DNA from: CAG-390 sp045636385
GTDB lineage: Bacteria > Bacillota > Clostridia > Oscillospirales > CAG-272
Direction of reading: 5' to 3'
Assembly: GCA_045636385.1 (NCBI GenBank)
Contig: JAZTXK010000078.1
Location: 213,508-277,507 of the forward strand
Length of the DNA: 64,000 nucleotides
Part shown: positions 33,335 to 41,083 of the stretch, one piece after another
Layout of the letters: each line of letters starts with the position of its first letter
Numbering within the stretch: the stretch's first letter is position 1
Notes under the pieces: generated by a model
Database searches by the model: none
What the model saw: only the letters and a program-made list of their open reading frames with translations
What the model was told of the DNA's origin: nothing
Translations under genes and position numbers: made by a program

Positions 33335-34453
33335 ATGAAATTTTCAATTAATTTTCCGGTAAGAATTATTTCGGGAAGAGATTGTGTTAAAGCAAACGCA
33401 AGCGAGCTTCTTCTCGGTAAAAAAGCTTATATAGTAACGGGTTCTGCGGGAGCTGCGGCAAGCGGCGCACTCGGTGACGTAACAAGCATCCTCACTGAAA
33501 ATGGCGTGCTTTACGAGTCATTCTGTTCCGTTCCCGCCAACCCTCCTTTGCTTGATGCTTATAACGTAGGTATTAAAGCAAAAGAATTCGGCGCCGACTT
33601 CGTTATCGGAATCGGGGGTGGCTCCGCTATGGATGCCGCAAAGGCGATCGCCGCATTTGCGGCAAATCCAAATATCGAGCCCGAAGACATATTTGATAAA
33701 AACAACCTGACGGGCGGCGCGCTTCCGATAGTTTTGATCCCGACTACTGCGGGTACGGGAAGCGAAGCAAATCCTTATTCTGTATTATCCCTTCCCGATG
33801 GCAAGAGAAAAAAGACCTACAATTCTCCCTACGCCTGGGCAAAGGTAGCGTTCCTTGATCCCAAGTATACGGAATCAATGAATTACTCCGGCACCGTCAG
33901 CACCGCTCTTGACGCATTTGCTCACGCGCTTGAATCCTATCTTTCACCCAAAGCTGACGCGCTCTCTATGATGCTTGCAGAATATGCCGCAAAGAACATC
34001 TGGGACGTTTTAACCCAGATGCCGGATGAGTTTACGGAAGAACATCGCGATATGCTTTGTTACGCCTCCTGCGCGGCAGGTGCGGCAATAAGCATCACAG
34101 GAACGGGCTTCCCTCACCCGCTCGGCTACAGTCTTACGATGCTTGCGGACATTCCTCACGGTCGCGCTTGTGCTGTTTTCCACGGCGATTATATCGAATA
34201 CAATATGAAAACTCCCGTAGGCGCGGAGCGTCTCAACGCTCTCGCTGCGGCGCTCGGAACCAAGCCGAAGCTTATGGCTGAATTTCTTCCCGGTCTTGCT
34301 GACGTTGATATCAAACTCAGCGAAGAAGAAATCGTAAATTACGTTAATCTTATCAAGGGCGCTAAAAACTACACCAACAGCCCGTACGTATTAAACGAAG
34401 AGGAAATGCTTGAAATCTACAGAAAGCACTTCGCTCGGAAAAGAGGTAAATAA
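33335..34453 (+). CDS. iron-containing alcohol dehydrogenase
   Basis: This 372-residue group III dehydrogenase has the NAD(P)-binding motif GIGGGSAMDAAKA (about 90-102), TTAGTGSEANPYSV near 140, and metal-binding residues in DAFAHALESYL near 190, GTGFPHPLGY near 255 and DIPHGRACAV near 270. The substrate cannot be named. Its stop overlaps the araD start (TAATG), so a role in pentose or deoxysugar use, for example reducing an aldehyde product, is plausible. AAAGGAGATG precedes the ATG. Confidence 0.88.
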   Translation: MKFSINFPVRIISGRDCVKANASELLLGKKAYIVTGSAGAAASGALGDVTSILTENGVLYESFCSVPANPPLLDAYNVGIKAKEFGADFVIGIGGGSAMDAAKAIAAFAANPNIEPEDIFDKNNLTGGALPIVLIPTTAGTGSEANPYSVLSLPDGKRKKTYNSPYAWAKVAFLDPKYTESMNYSGTVSTALDAFAHALESYLSPKADALSMMLAEYAAKNIWDVLTQMPDEFTEEHRDMLCYASCAAGAAISITGTGFPHPLGYSLTMLADIPHGRACAVFHGDYIEYNMKTPVGAERLNALAAALGTKPKLMAEFLPGLADVDIKLSEEEIVNYVNLIKGAKNYTNSPYVLNEEEMLEIYRKHFARKRGK

Positions 34454-35157
34454 TGCTCGAACAGCTTAAAAAGGAAGTATACCGCGCCAATATGATGCTC
34501 GTTGAAAAAGGCCTTGTTATCAACACTTGGGGCAACGTCAGCGGTATTGACAGAGAAAAAGGCCTTGTTGTTATCAAGCCCTCGGGAGTTGAATATTCGG
34601 AGCTCTCTCCCATCGATCTTCCCGTTCTTGATCTTGACGGAAATGTAATCGAAGGCAATTACAAGCCCTCCTCCGACACTGCTACTCATCTCGCGCTTTA
34701 CCGTGCCTTCCCCGAGATAGGCGGTATTACTCATACTCATTCACTCTACGCAACCTCGTTTGCGCAGGCAGGAAGAGGAATCAAGGCTTACGGAACAACT
34801 CACGCGGACTATTTCCCGGGCATTATTCCCTGCTCTCGAAAAATGACTCCCGCCGAGATTGAAAAAGATTATGAGCTCAACACCGGCAACGTGATCATCG
34901 AAACCATCTCCGATATTGGTGCTGACAAGATCCACGCATGTCTTGTCTATTCGCACGGTCCCTTCTCTTGGGGCAAGGATGCCGTCGCATCGGTAGACGC
35001 CGCGGTCGTTCTCGAGGTCGTTGCGCAGATGGCATTCAACACCGAGCTTCTCCAGACAGCAGTAAATGCAAATGGCGGAATTCCCATGCAGCAGGATCTC
35101 CTTCTCAAGCACTTCAACCGCAAGCACGGCCCTAACGCCACTTACGGTCAGAACTGA
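34453..35157 (+). CDS. araD: L-ribulose-5-phosphate 4-epimerase (AraD type)
   Basis: This 234-residue class II aldolase-family enzyme is of full length. NTWGNVSGIDRE near 24-35, VIKPSGVEYSEL near 42-53, SSDTATHLALY near 77 and HTHSLYATSFAQ near 98 give the phosphate- and metal-binding sites. GTTHADYFPGIIPC and YSHGPFSWG agree closely with AraD rather than fuculose or rhamnulose aldolase. It converts L-ribulose-5-P to D-xylulose-5-P in arabinose use. No araA or araB is present in the window. Confidence 0.9.
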   Translation: MLEQLKKEVYRANMMLVEKGLVINTWGNVSGIDREKGLVVIKPSGVEYSELSPIDLPVLDLDGNVIEGNYKPSSDTATHLALYRAFPEIGGITHTHSLYATSFAQAGRGIKAYGTTHADYFPGIIPCSRKMTPAEIEKDYELNTGNVIIETISDIGADKIHACLVYSHGPFSWGKDAVASVDAAVVLEVVAQMAFNTELLQTAVNANGGIPMQQDLLLKHFNRKHGPNATYGQN

Positions 35158-35170
35158 TCGAATTTAATAT

Positions 35171-35205
35171 AAAAACGAGTCGGTATCAAATACCGACTCG
35201 TTTTT
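35171..35205. terminator. bidirectional terminator between araD and cardiolipin synthase
   Basis: AAAAACGAGTCGGTAT pairs perfectly with ATACCGACTCGTTTTT around CAA. T runs lie on both strands. Confidence 0.93.
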
Positions 35206-35206
35206 A

Positions 35207-36763
35207 TTAAAGCAACGGTGCGATCAGGCGCATAATGCTGTTAAGGAGTCTTCTTAAAACTCCGGCCTTGCAATCCGCCAAACGTATTTCTTTACATTCA
35301 CCGAGAGTGGCAAGGAAATCTTCTTTAGCTGCTATTACAGCCGAACAACCGTACAGCATAGTACCGCATTCAAAGTGCAAATACAGGCTTCGGAAATCAA
35401 GATTAGCAGTGCCGATGCTCGCCACCTCATCATCGCTGACAAAAATCTTTGAATGAATAAATCCCGGTGTATATTCGTATATACGCACTCCGCCCTTGAT
35501 AAGATCATAATAATACGATTGGGTGGTAATATGTACCAGCCTCTTATCCCATTTGTGCGGAGTAATTATTCTGACGTCAACACCGCTTTGAGCCGCGAAT
35601 ATCAAAGCGTTCAGCATACTGTCGTCTATTATAAGATACGGCGTGCAAATATATAGATACCTCTTTGCACCGTGTATCATTCGCATATATATTCGTTCGC
35701 AAACCTGATCTTTGTCAAGCGGGCTGTCGCAGTAAGGCTGTACGTAGCCGTCATTAATTTCGACAATCGAAGATTCGTCTTTGTACCGATAAATGTCCTG
35801 ACCTTCAACATCAACGTCCGGCTCGGGCGAGGTCAAAAGCCACATTTTGAGGAATATTACGGTAAGTGACCAAGCACCTTCGCCTATAAGCCCGACAGCG
35901 GAATCCTTCCAATGCCCGTATTTTTCAATCTCGTTGATATATTCGTCCGCGAGATTGATTCCGCCCGTAAAGGCTATCTTGCCGTCAACCGAGCAGATCT
36001 TTCTGTGGTCGCGGTTGTTCTGCAAGCCGGTGAGCAGAGGTCTGAAGCGGTTGAAGGCGCGGCATTCTATTCCCTTTTCCGCCATCATCTCGGGATAATT
36101 TTTGGGCAGAGTAAATATACAGCCGAAATCATCGTATATTATCTTTACATCAACGCCCGACGAAGCCTTTTCTTCGAGTATTTCGAGCACGGAATCCCAC
36201 ATTTTTCCTTCGCCGATAATAAAGTACTCAAGGAAAATATATCTTTCGGCGCTCCTTAGCGCCTCGAGAAAATCTTCGTAAAAATCTTCTCCCGTGGGAT
36301 AATACTTTGTAACGGTATTATTGCTCACCGGGAAGCCCGAATGGTCGGCGAGATAATCGATCGTGGTTTTATGATTCGGATGATCGCAAGCCGCGAGATC
36401 TGATATTTCCTGTGTTTTTTCATTAAGAACACGAGTCTTGTTCTCTATCTGAAGCATATAAGGCTCCATTAATTTCATAGACCCCTGAATTGAAAACACC
36501 AGGTAAAGCAATCCTCCAAAGACGGGGAAAGCGAGTATCAGATATATCCAAATAAGCTTATAGGCATCATTGGTTCGGCTTACGATAACGACAAGGCTGA
36601 TAATGAAGCTGATCAAATTCAAAGCCGTTGCAATATAATTAGAGTAATTTGCACCTAAAACTGCAGAAAGAAGCAGAACGGCTATTTGTATAACAATCAA
36701 AAATGCGACTATAACTCTGCCGCGGAACAAATTAGGTAAAAGTCTTCTCTTTTTATTTGACAT
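35207..36763 (-). CDS. cls: cardiolipin synthase
   Basis: This 518-residue phospholipase-D-family enzyme condenses two phosphatidylglycerols. Two N-terminal membrane helices (about 15-35, 45-65) precede two HKD motifs: HRKICSVDGKIAFTGGIN near 248 and HSKIFVSDDEVASIGTAN near 436. I chose the ATG at 36763 because AAAGGGG lies before it. The longer frame to 36802 has no such site. It is monocistronic and ends in the shared terminator. Confidence 0.93.
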   Translation of the reverse strand: MSNKKRRLLPNLFRGRVIVAFLIVIQIAVLLLSAVLGANYSNYIATALNLISFIISLVVIVSRTNDAYKLIWIYLILAFPVFGGLLYLVFSIQGSMKLMEPYMLQIENKTRVLNEKTQEISDLAACDHPNHKTTIDYLADHSGFPVSNNTVTKYYPTGEDFYEDFLEALRSAERYIFLEYFIIGEGKMWDSVLEILEEKASSGVDVKIIYDDFGCIFTLPKNYPEMMAEKGIECRAFNRFRPLLTGLQNNRDHRKICSVDGKIAFTGGINLADEYINEIEKYGHWKDSAVGLIGEGAWSLTVIFLKMWLLTSPEPDVDVEGQDIYRYKDESSIVEINDGYVQPYCDSPLDKDQVCERIYMRMIHGAKRYLYICTPYLIIDDSMLNALIFAAQSGVDVRIITPHKWDKRLVHITTQSYYYDLIKGGVRIYEYTPGFIHSKIFVSDDEVASIGTANLDFRSLYLHFECGTMLYGCSAVIAAKEDFLATLGECKEIRLADCKAGVLRRLLNSIMRLIAPLL

Positions 36764-36812
36764 ATTTTTCCCCTTTCTTAAGGATAGTTGATGATTGCCC
36801 AAAAGGTATTCA

Positions 36813-36843
36813 AGCCGAGACGGAAGATCCGTCTCGGCTTTTT
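36813..36843. terminator. hairpin between the P-type ATPase and cls genes
   Basis: GCCGAGACGGA pairs perfectly with TCCGTCTCGGC. The T run is on the plus strand (TTTTTAAG). On the minus strand, where the ATPase is read, the tail is weaker. Confidence 0.6.
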
Positions 36844-36860
36844 AAGCGTATGAATATGAA

Positions 36861-39560
36861 TTAGTTATTCTTTGCCTTGGAAACGCTTCTCTGGATGAGC
36901 TTGATGATCTCAACAACGGGAATTACGGTAACTGCAAGGCCGATACCGATGAGGTATTCCTTGATGCTGATAGTGCTGAAGCCGAAGAGGTTCGCAAGGA
37001 ACGGAACTTCGATAACGAGAGTGGTGAGAACAAACGCGAGTGCCATTGCGCCAAAGAGGAGCATATTCTTCGACGTAAGGGTGAAGATAGAACCTCTCTG
37101 CGAACGCATATTGAGCGAATGGAAGATCTCCGCCATAGACATTGTAAGGAATGCCATGGTGATACCGTGTGCGGAATGAACTCCGTTAACAACAACTTCG
37201 TTATACCAGTTTGCACCAAATTCAAAGTTAACGCCGATAAAGTACGCCGCGAGGGTGATAATCGAAACCATAAGTCCCTGATATACCATATCGAAGCCGA
37301 GACCGTTCGAGAAGATGCCTTCCTTGCTGGAGCGGGGAGGCTTTGTCATAATATCCTTTTCACCGGGCTCAACACCGAGCGCGAGCGCGGGGAAACAGTC
37401 GGTGATAAGGTTGATCCAAAGGAGGTGAGGAGCTTCGAGAATGGTGAATCCGATCATAGATGCGGTGAAGATGGTGATGACCTCACTCATATTGGAGGAA
37501 AGGAGGAACTGAATAGCCTTACGGATATTGCTGTAGATCTTTCTTCCCTCTTCAACTGCGGCAACGATGGTTGCGAAGTTGTCGTCCGCGAGAACCATAT
37601 CCGCAACGTTCTTGGTTACGTCGGTACCGGTAATACCCATACCTACTCCGATATCTGCGCTCTTGATAGAGGGCGCGTCGTTTACGCCGTCGCCGGTCAT
37701 AGCGGTTACGTAGCCCTTTTCACGCCAAGCATTAACGATACGGGTCTTGTGCTCGGGCTGAACACGCGCATATACGGAATATTTTTCAATATCGCGAGCA
37801 AGATCTTCGTCGCTGATCTCGTCGAGCATCGCGCCGGTAATAGCAAGCTGACCTTCACCGAGAATACCAAGCTGACGCGCGATAGCGGCAGCGGTGTCTC
37901 TGTGGTCACCGGTGATCATAATGGGACGGATACCCGCGCGGCGGCATTCCTCGATAGCGAGAGTAACCTCGGGACGGACGGGGTCGATCATACCTACAAG
38001 ACCGAGGAAGATGAGGTTGCTTTCGATCTCTGCGGGTTCTTCGTAAGAAGCGGGAGCAGACTCGTAGGTCTTATATGCAGCGGCAAGAACACGGAGCGCC
38101 TTGTCTGCAAGACCCTTGTTTGCAGCGGAAACCTCTGCGCGGATAGCATCGGTAAGCTCAATTACCTTGCCGTCGCGGAGAATGTGAGTGCAGCGCCCGA
38201 GAACTACGTCGGGAGCGCCGGTGGTATGCTGAATAAATCCACCCTCTGCAGACTTATGAACGGTGGTCATAAGCTTTCTTCCCGAGTCGAAGGGAATCTC
38301 GCCTACGCGAGGCTCTTTCTCCTCAAGCTCATACTTGGGAAGTCCGAGCTTTGCGGCATAATCTACAACTGCGGTCTGGGTGGGGTCACCGATAGAGATA
38401 AGCTCGCCTACGGGGAGCTTTGCATCGGTGCAAAGGCAGAAGGATACAGCAAGCTTTTCGCGGTCGGAGCCGTAATCCTCAACTACGGTCATCTTGTTCT
38501 GGGTAAGAGTACCTGTCTTATCGGAGCAGATAACCTGAGTACAGCCAAGGGTTTCAACGGCAGTGAGCTTACGGATAACAGCATTTCTCTTGGACATCTT
38601 TGTAACGCCCATAGAAAGCACGATAGTAACAACAGCGGCAAGTCCTTCGGGAATAGCGGCAACAGCCAAGCTGATCGCGGTCATAAACGAAGGAAGGATA
38701 TCATCCTTGAACTCAAAACCGTTGCCGATGCCGCGGAGAACGCCGACACCGAAAATGACGGCACTGATAGCAACGACAAGAATGGTAAGAACCTTGGAAA
38801 GCTGATTGAGCTTGATCTGGAGAGGCGTGTCGCCTTCCTTTGCGGCAGCAAGAGCACCTGCAATGTTACCCATTTCGGTGTTCATACCGGTTGCAACAAC
38901 TACGACGGTTCCGCGGCCGTAAACGATCGTGGATCCCATATATACCATGTTCTTACGGTCGCCGAGAGGAACGTCGCTGCCTTCCTTGGGAGCGATTACG
39001 TCGCTTGTCTTGATAACGGGAACGGATTCACCGGTGAGCGCGGCTTCTTCCGCCTTCATGGAGAAGCAGTCGATAATACGGCAGTCAGCGGGAACAGCGT
39101 CACCTGCTTCGAGAATAACGATATCGCCGGGAACGAGCTCTTCACTCTTTACGACGATCTGAACGCCGTCACGGATAACCTTACTGGTAGCAGCAGCCAT
39201 TTCCTGCAGAGCTTCAATAGCCTTCTCTGCTTTGCTTTCCTGATAAACGCCGAGAATAGCGTTGATGAGAACAACGACGAGAATGATGCATGCGTCGGTC
39301 GGGAAGAAGGCAACTCCGTGGTCGATCGCTTCAATATATTCGGTAATCGAAGAGATAACGGCTGCCACAAGAAGGATGATGATCATGGGATCTGCAAGCT
39401 CCTTGAGGAACTTTACAAAAATAGATTCCTTCTTGCCTTCGGCAAGCTTATTGGCGCCGTGCTTCTGCAGTCTTTCGGCAGCCTCCGAGGAACTTAAGCC
39501 TTCGAGCTGCGAGTTTTGCTCTTTCAGCACGTCTTTTACTTCTGATAAATACTCTTTCAT
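36861..39560 (-). CDS. P-type cation-transporting ATPase (Ca2+/Mn2+ type)
   Basis: This 899-residue P2-type ATPase has LTGESVPV (actuator), ICSDKTGTLTQNKM with the phosphorylated Asp near 345, MITGDHRDTA and MTGDGVNDAPSIK. The M4 motif VAAIPEGLAAVV and M6 motif NLITDCFPALALG are of the calcium-pump type. I chose the ATG at 39560: AAGGAG lies nine bases away, and the TTG nine bases upstream is too close to it. It follows mntP by 68 bp with no evident terminator, so it is probably under the same manganese riboswitch and may export Mn2+ as well as Ca2+. Confidence 0.9.
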   Translation of the reverse strand: MKEYLSEVKDVLKEQNSQLEGLSSSEAAERLQKHGANKLAEGKKESIFVKFLKELADPMIIILLVAAVISSITEYIEAIDHGVAFFPTDACIILVVVLINAILGVYQESKAEKAIEALQEMAAATSKVIRDGVQIVVKSEELVPGDIVILEAGDAVPADCRIIDCFSMKAEEAALTGESVPVIKTSDVIAPKEGSDVPLGDRKNMVYMGSTIVYGRGTVVVVATGMNTEMGNIAGALAAAKEGDTPLQIKLNQLSKVLTILVVAISAVIFGVGVLRGIGNGFEFKDDILPSFMTAISLAVAAIPEGLAAVVTIVLSMGVTKMSKRNAVIRKLTAVETLGCTQVICSDKTGTLTQNKMTVVEDYGSDREKLAVSFCLCTDAKLPVGELISIGDPTQTAVVDYAAKLGLPKYELEEKEPRVGEIPFDSGRKLMTTVHKSAEGGFIQHTTGAPDVVLGRCTHILRDGKVIELTDAIRAEVSAANKGLADKALRVLAAAYKTYESAPASYEEPAEIESNLIFLGLVGMIDPVRPEVTLAIEECRRAGIRPIMITGDHRDTAAAIARQLGILGEGQLAITGAMLDEISDEDLARDIEKYSVYARVQPEHKTRIVNAWREKGYVTAMTGDGVNDAPSIKSADIGVGMGITGTDVTKNVADMVLADDNFATIVAAVEEGRKIYSNIRKAIQFLLSSNMSEVITIFTASMIGFTILEAPHLLWINLITDCFPALALGVEPGEKDIMTKPPRSSKEGIFSNGLGFDMVYQGLMVSIITLAAYFIGVNFEFGANWYNEVVVNGVHSAHGITMAFLTMSMAEIFHSLNMRSQRGSIFTLTSKNMLLFGAMALAFVLTTLVIEVPFLANLFGFSTISIKEYLIGIGLAVTVIPVVEIIKLIQRSVSKAKNN

Positions 39561-39628
39561 CAAATACAACTCCTTATGTATTTCTGATATAATTTTGCTC
39601 TATATAAACGCGAAATATTCGCGATATA

Positions 39629-40234
39629 TTAAATTACGTTCAAACCTTCGAGAAGGAATTTTATAGCAAGAAGAATGAGAATGCATCCTCCCGCAAGCTC
39701 TGCGCTCTTTTTGAACTTCTTTCCGAAAAGGTTACCGATCTTTACACCGATAGCGGAAAGAATACAGGTAATGACGCCAATAGCCGCAACCGTAACGAAA
39801 ATATTGGTCTCGCCGCTTGCCGCTTCATCGAGTGCAAGAGCAACGCCGACGGCGAGTGCGTCGATACTTGTTGCGATAGCCATGGGAATCATCGTTTTAG
39901 CCTTAAAGCAAGCCGAACACTCTTCGTCCTCTTCCTTTGAAAGCGATTCCTTAACCATATTTCCGCCGATAATGGCAAGAAGTATAAAGGCGATGATCGC
40001 ACACACCGTGCCGACTATAGAATCATCGAATTTCGATGCCGCGAATGATGCGGCGAGCTTACCGATCCAGTAACCGATAAGAGGCATAAAAGCCTGAAAG
40101 CTGCCGAAATAGACTCCGCAGATAAGTGCGTGCTTCGGTTTCATCTGAACTACGGACAAGCCCTTGCAAACCGATACAGCGAATGCATCCGCGGCAAGTC
40201 CAACGGACAGAAGAAAGATCTCTAAAAATTGCAT
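39629..40234 (-). CDS. mntP: manganese efflux pump MntP
   Basis: This 201-residue protein has six membrane helices in two related halves: LSVGLAADAFAVSVCKG near 9-25 with Asp16, and ATSIDALAVGVALALDEA near 115. These are the DAFAVS/DALAVG repeats of MntP (PF02659). A cytoplasmic loop near 85-105 is acidic and Cys-containing (EEDEECSACFK). The ATG at 40234 gives the usual N-terminus. The frame extends upstream through the riboswitch but is not coding there. Confidence 0.93.
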   Translation of the reverse strand: MQFLEIFLLSVGLAADAFAVSVCKGLSVVQMKPKHALICGVYFGSFQAFMPLIGYWIGKLAASFAASKFDDSIVGTVCAIIAFILLAIIGGNMVKESLSKEEDEECSACFKAKTMIPMAIATSIDALAVGVALALDEAASGETNIFVTVAAIGVITCILSAIGVKIGNLFGKKFKKSAELAGGCILILLAIKFLLEGLNVI

Positions 40235-40239
40235 AGAAA

Positions 40240-40411
40240 AAAGCCCCCGTTTTCCGGAAATTTGAAAGCGGCGGCAAATATAATGACCCATCTGCCGCGC
40301 AGATAAGTCTTGTCTATAAAGCAAAAGCTTCATCGGTCAAGCCACGGATTACTCCGAGGATGTTGACTTGGCCACATTCTGCACGAATGTCGACTACTCC
40401 CTTACTTGCTA
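40240..40411 (-). promoter_or_regulatory. yybP-ykoY manganese riboswitch (RF00080 type) and expression platform for mntP
   Basis: Read on the minus strand, the leader has AGCAAG ... AAGGGAGTAG (40411-40394), GTCAACATCCTCG near 40365, and GCTTGACCGATGAAGC near 40343-40328, closing with TTTGCT. These are the conserved segments of the Mn2+-sensing yybP-ykoY aptamer. A hairpin (ATCTGC/GCAGAT, about 40285-40314) follows. Then GCCGCCG/CGGGGGC with a T run forms a likely terminator just before the ATG. The gene it precedes, mntP, is the standard target. Confidence 0.88.
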
Positions 40412-40412
40412 A

Positions 40413-40441
40413 ATTATAGCATAATCGCACTTAAAAATCAA
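40413..40441 (-). promoter_or_regulatory. promoter of the mntP riboswitch leader
   Basis: On the minus strand TTGATT (40441-40436) and TATAAT (40418-40413) have a 17-base spacer and an extended TGC before the -10. Confidence 0.8.
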
Positions 40442-40533
40442 GAGTTTTTCAACCTTTTATTCAATTTAACAATTTATTCACAACAAACTTCTCATCAAAA
40501 ATCTGCCAAACTATATACATTCATCCGAATTTA

Positions 40534-40542
40534 TGTTATAAT
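40534..40542 (+). promoter_or_regulatory. extended -10 promoter of the SLOG-domain gene
   Basis: TGTTATAAT (40534-40542) is an extended -10. TATACA at 40514-40519 is a weak -35 with 17-base spacing. Confidence 0.55.
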
Positions 40543-40570
40543 AAAGCTATCAATGAAGAGGTATTAAGCT

Positions 40571-41083
40571 ATGTACTTACCGAAACAAGTAAATTCAATA
40601 TGCTTCACGGGGCATCGCGAGCTTTCGGGCATTGAAAAGAAGCTGCTTGCAATACGTTTATCAAAGATTTTGACAAAGCTTGCAAGAGATCACGGACTTC
40701 GCGACTGTTACGCGGGCGGCGCGATCGGATTTGACACGGTTGCGGCGTTAACGGTGATATCTGTAAAAAGACGTATTCCCGAATTAAAGCTTCACCTCAT
40801 ACTTCCTTGTGAAAATCAGGAAAAGTCTTGGAACGAAGAGCAGAAAACAGCTTACTATTTGGTCAAAGAGCAAGCAGATTCGGTTCGCGTTCTCGCACCG
40901 TTTTTCTATAACGGCTGTATGCAGATGAGAAACCGTGAATTGCTCGAAAGCGCAGATCTCTGTATTGCTTATCTGCGTTCGGGAACAAGCTCGGGCGGAA
41001 GTCTGAATACCGTTTTACAAGCGACAAAGCTCGGAATACCCGTAATTAATTTAGCTGATACAGAAAGCGAGGAGTTGCTATGA
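40571..41083 (+). CDS. YpsA/DUF1273-like SLOG-fold protein
   Basis: This 170-residue Rossmann-like protein has SICFTGHRELSG near 8-19, YAGGAIGFDTVAAL near 46-59 and YLRSGTSSGGSLNTVLQA near 134, the pattern of the DUF1273/YpsA group of the SLOG nucleotide-binding superfamily. The molecular role is unknown. AAGAGGT precedes the ATG. The stop overlaps the following glycosidase start (ATGA), an unusual pairing. Confidence 0.82.
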   Translation: MYLPKQVNSICFTGHRELSGIEKKLLAIRLSKILTKLARDHGLRDCYAGGAIGFDTVAALTVISVKRRIPELKLHLILPCENQEKSWNEEQKTAYYLVKEQADSVRVLAPFFYNGCMQMRNRELLESADLCIAYLRSGTSSGGSLNTVLQATKLGIPVINLADTESEELL

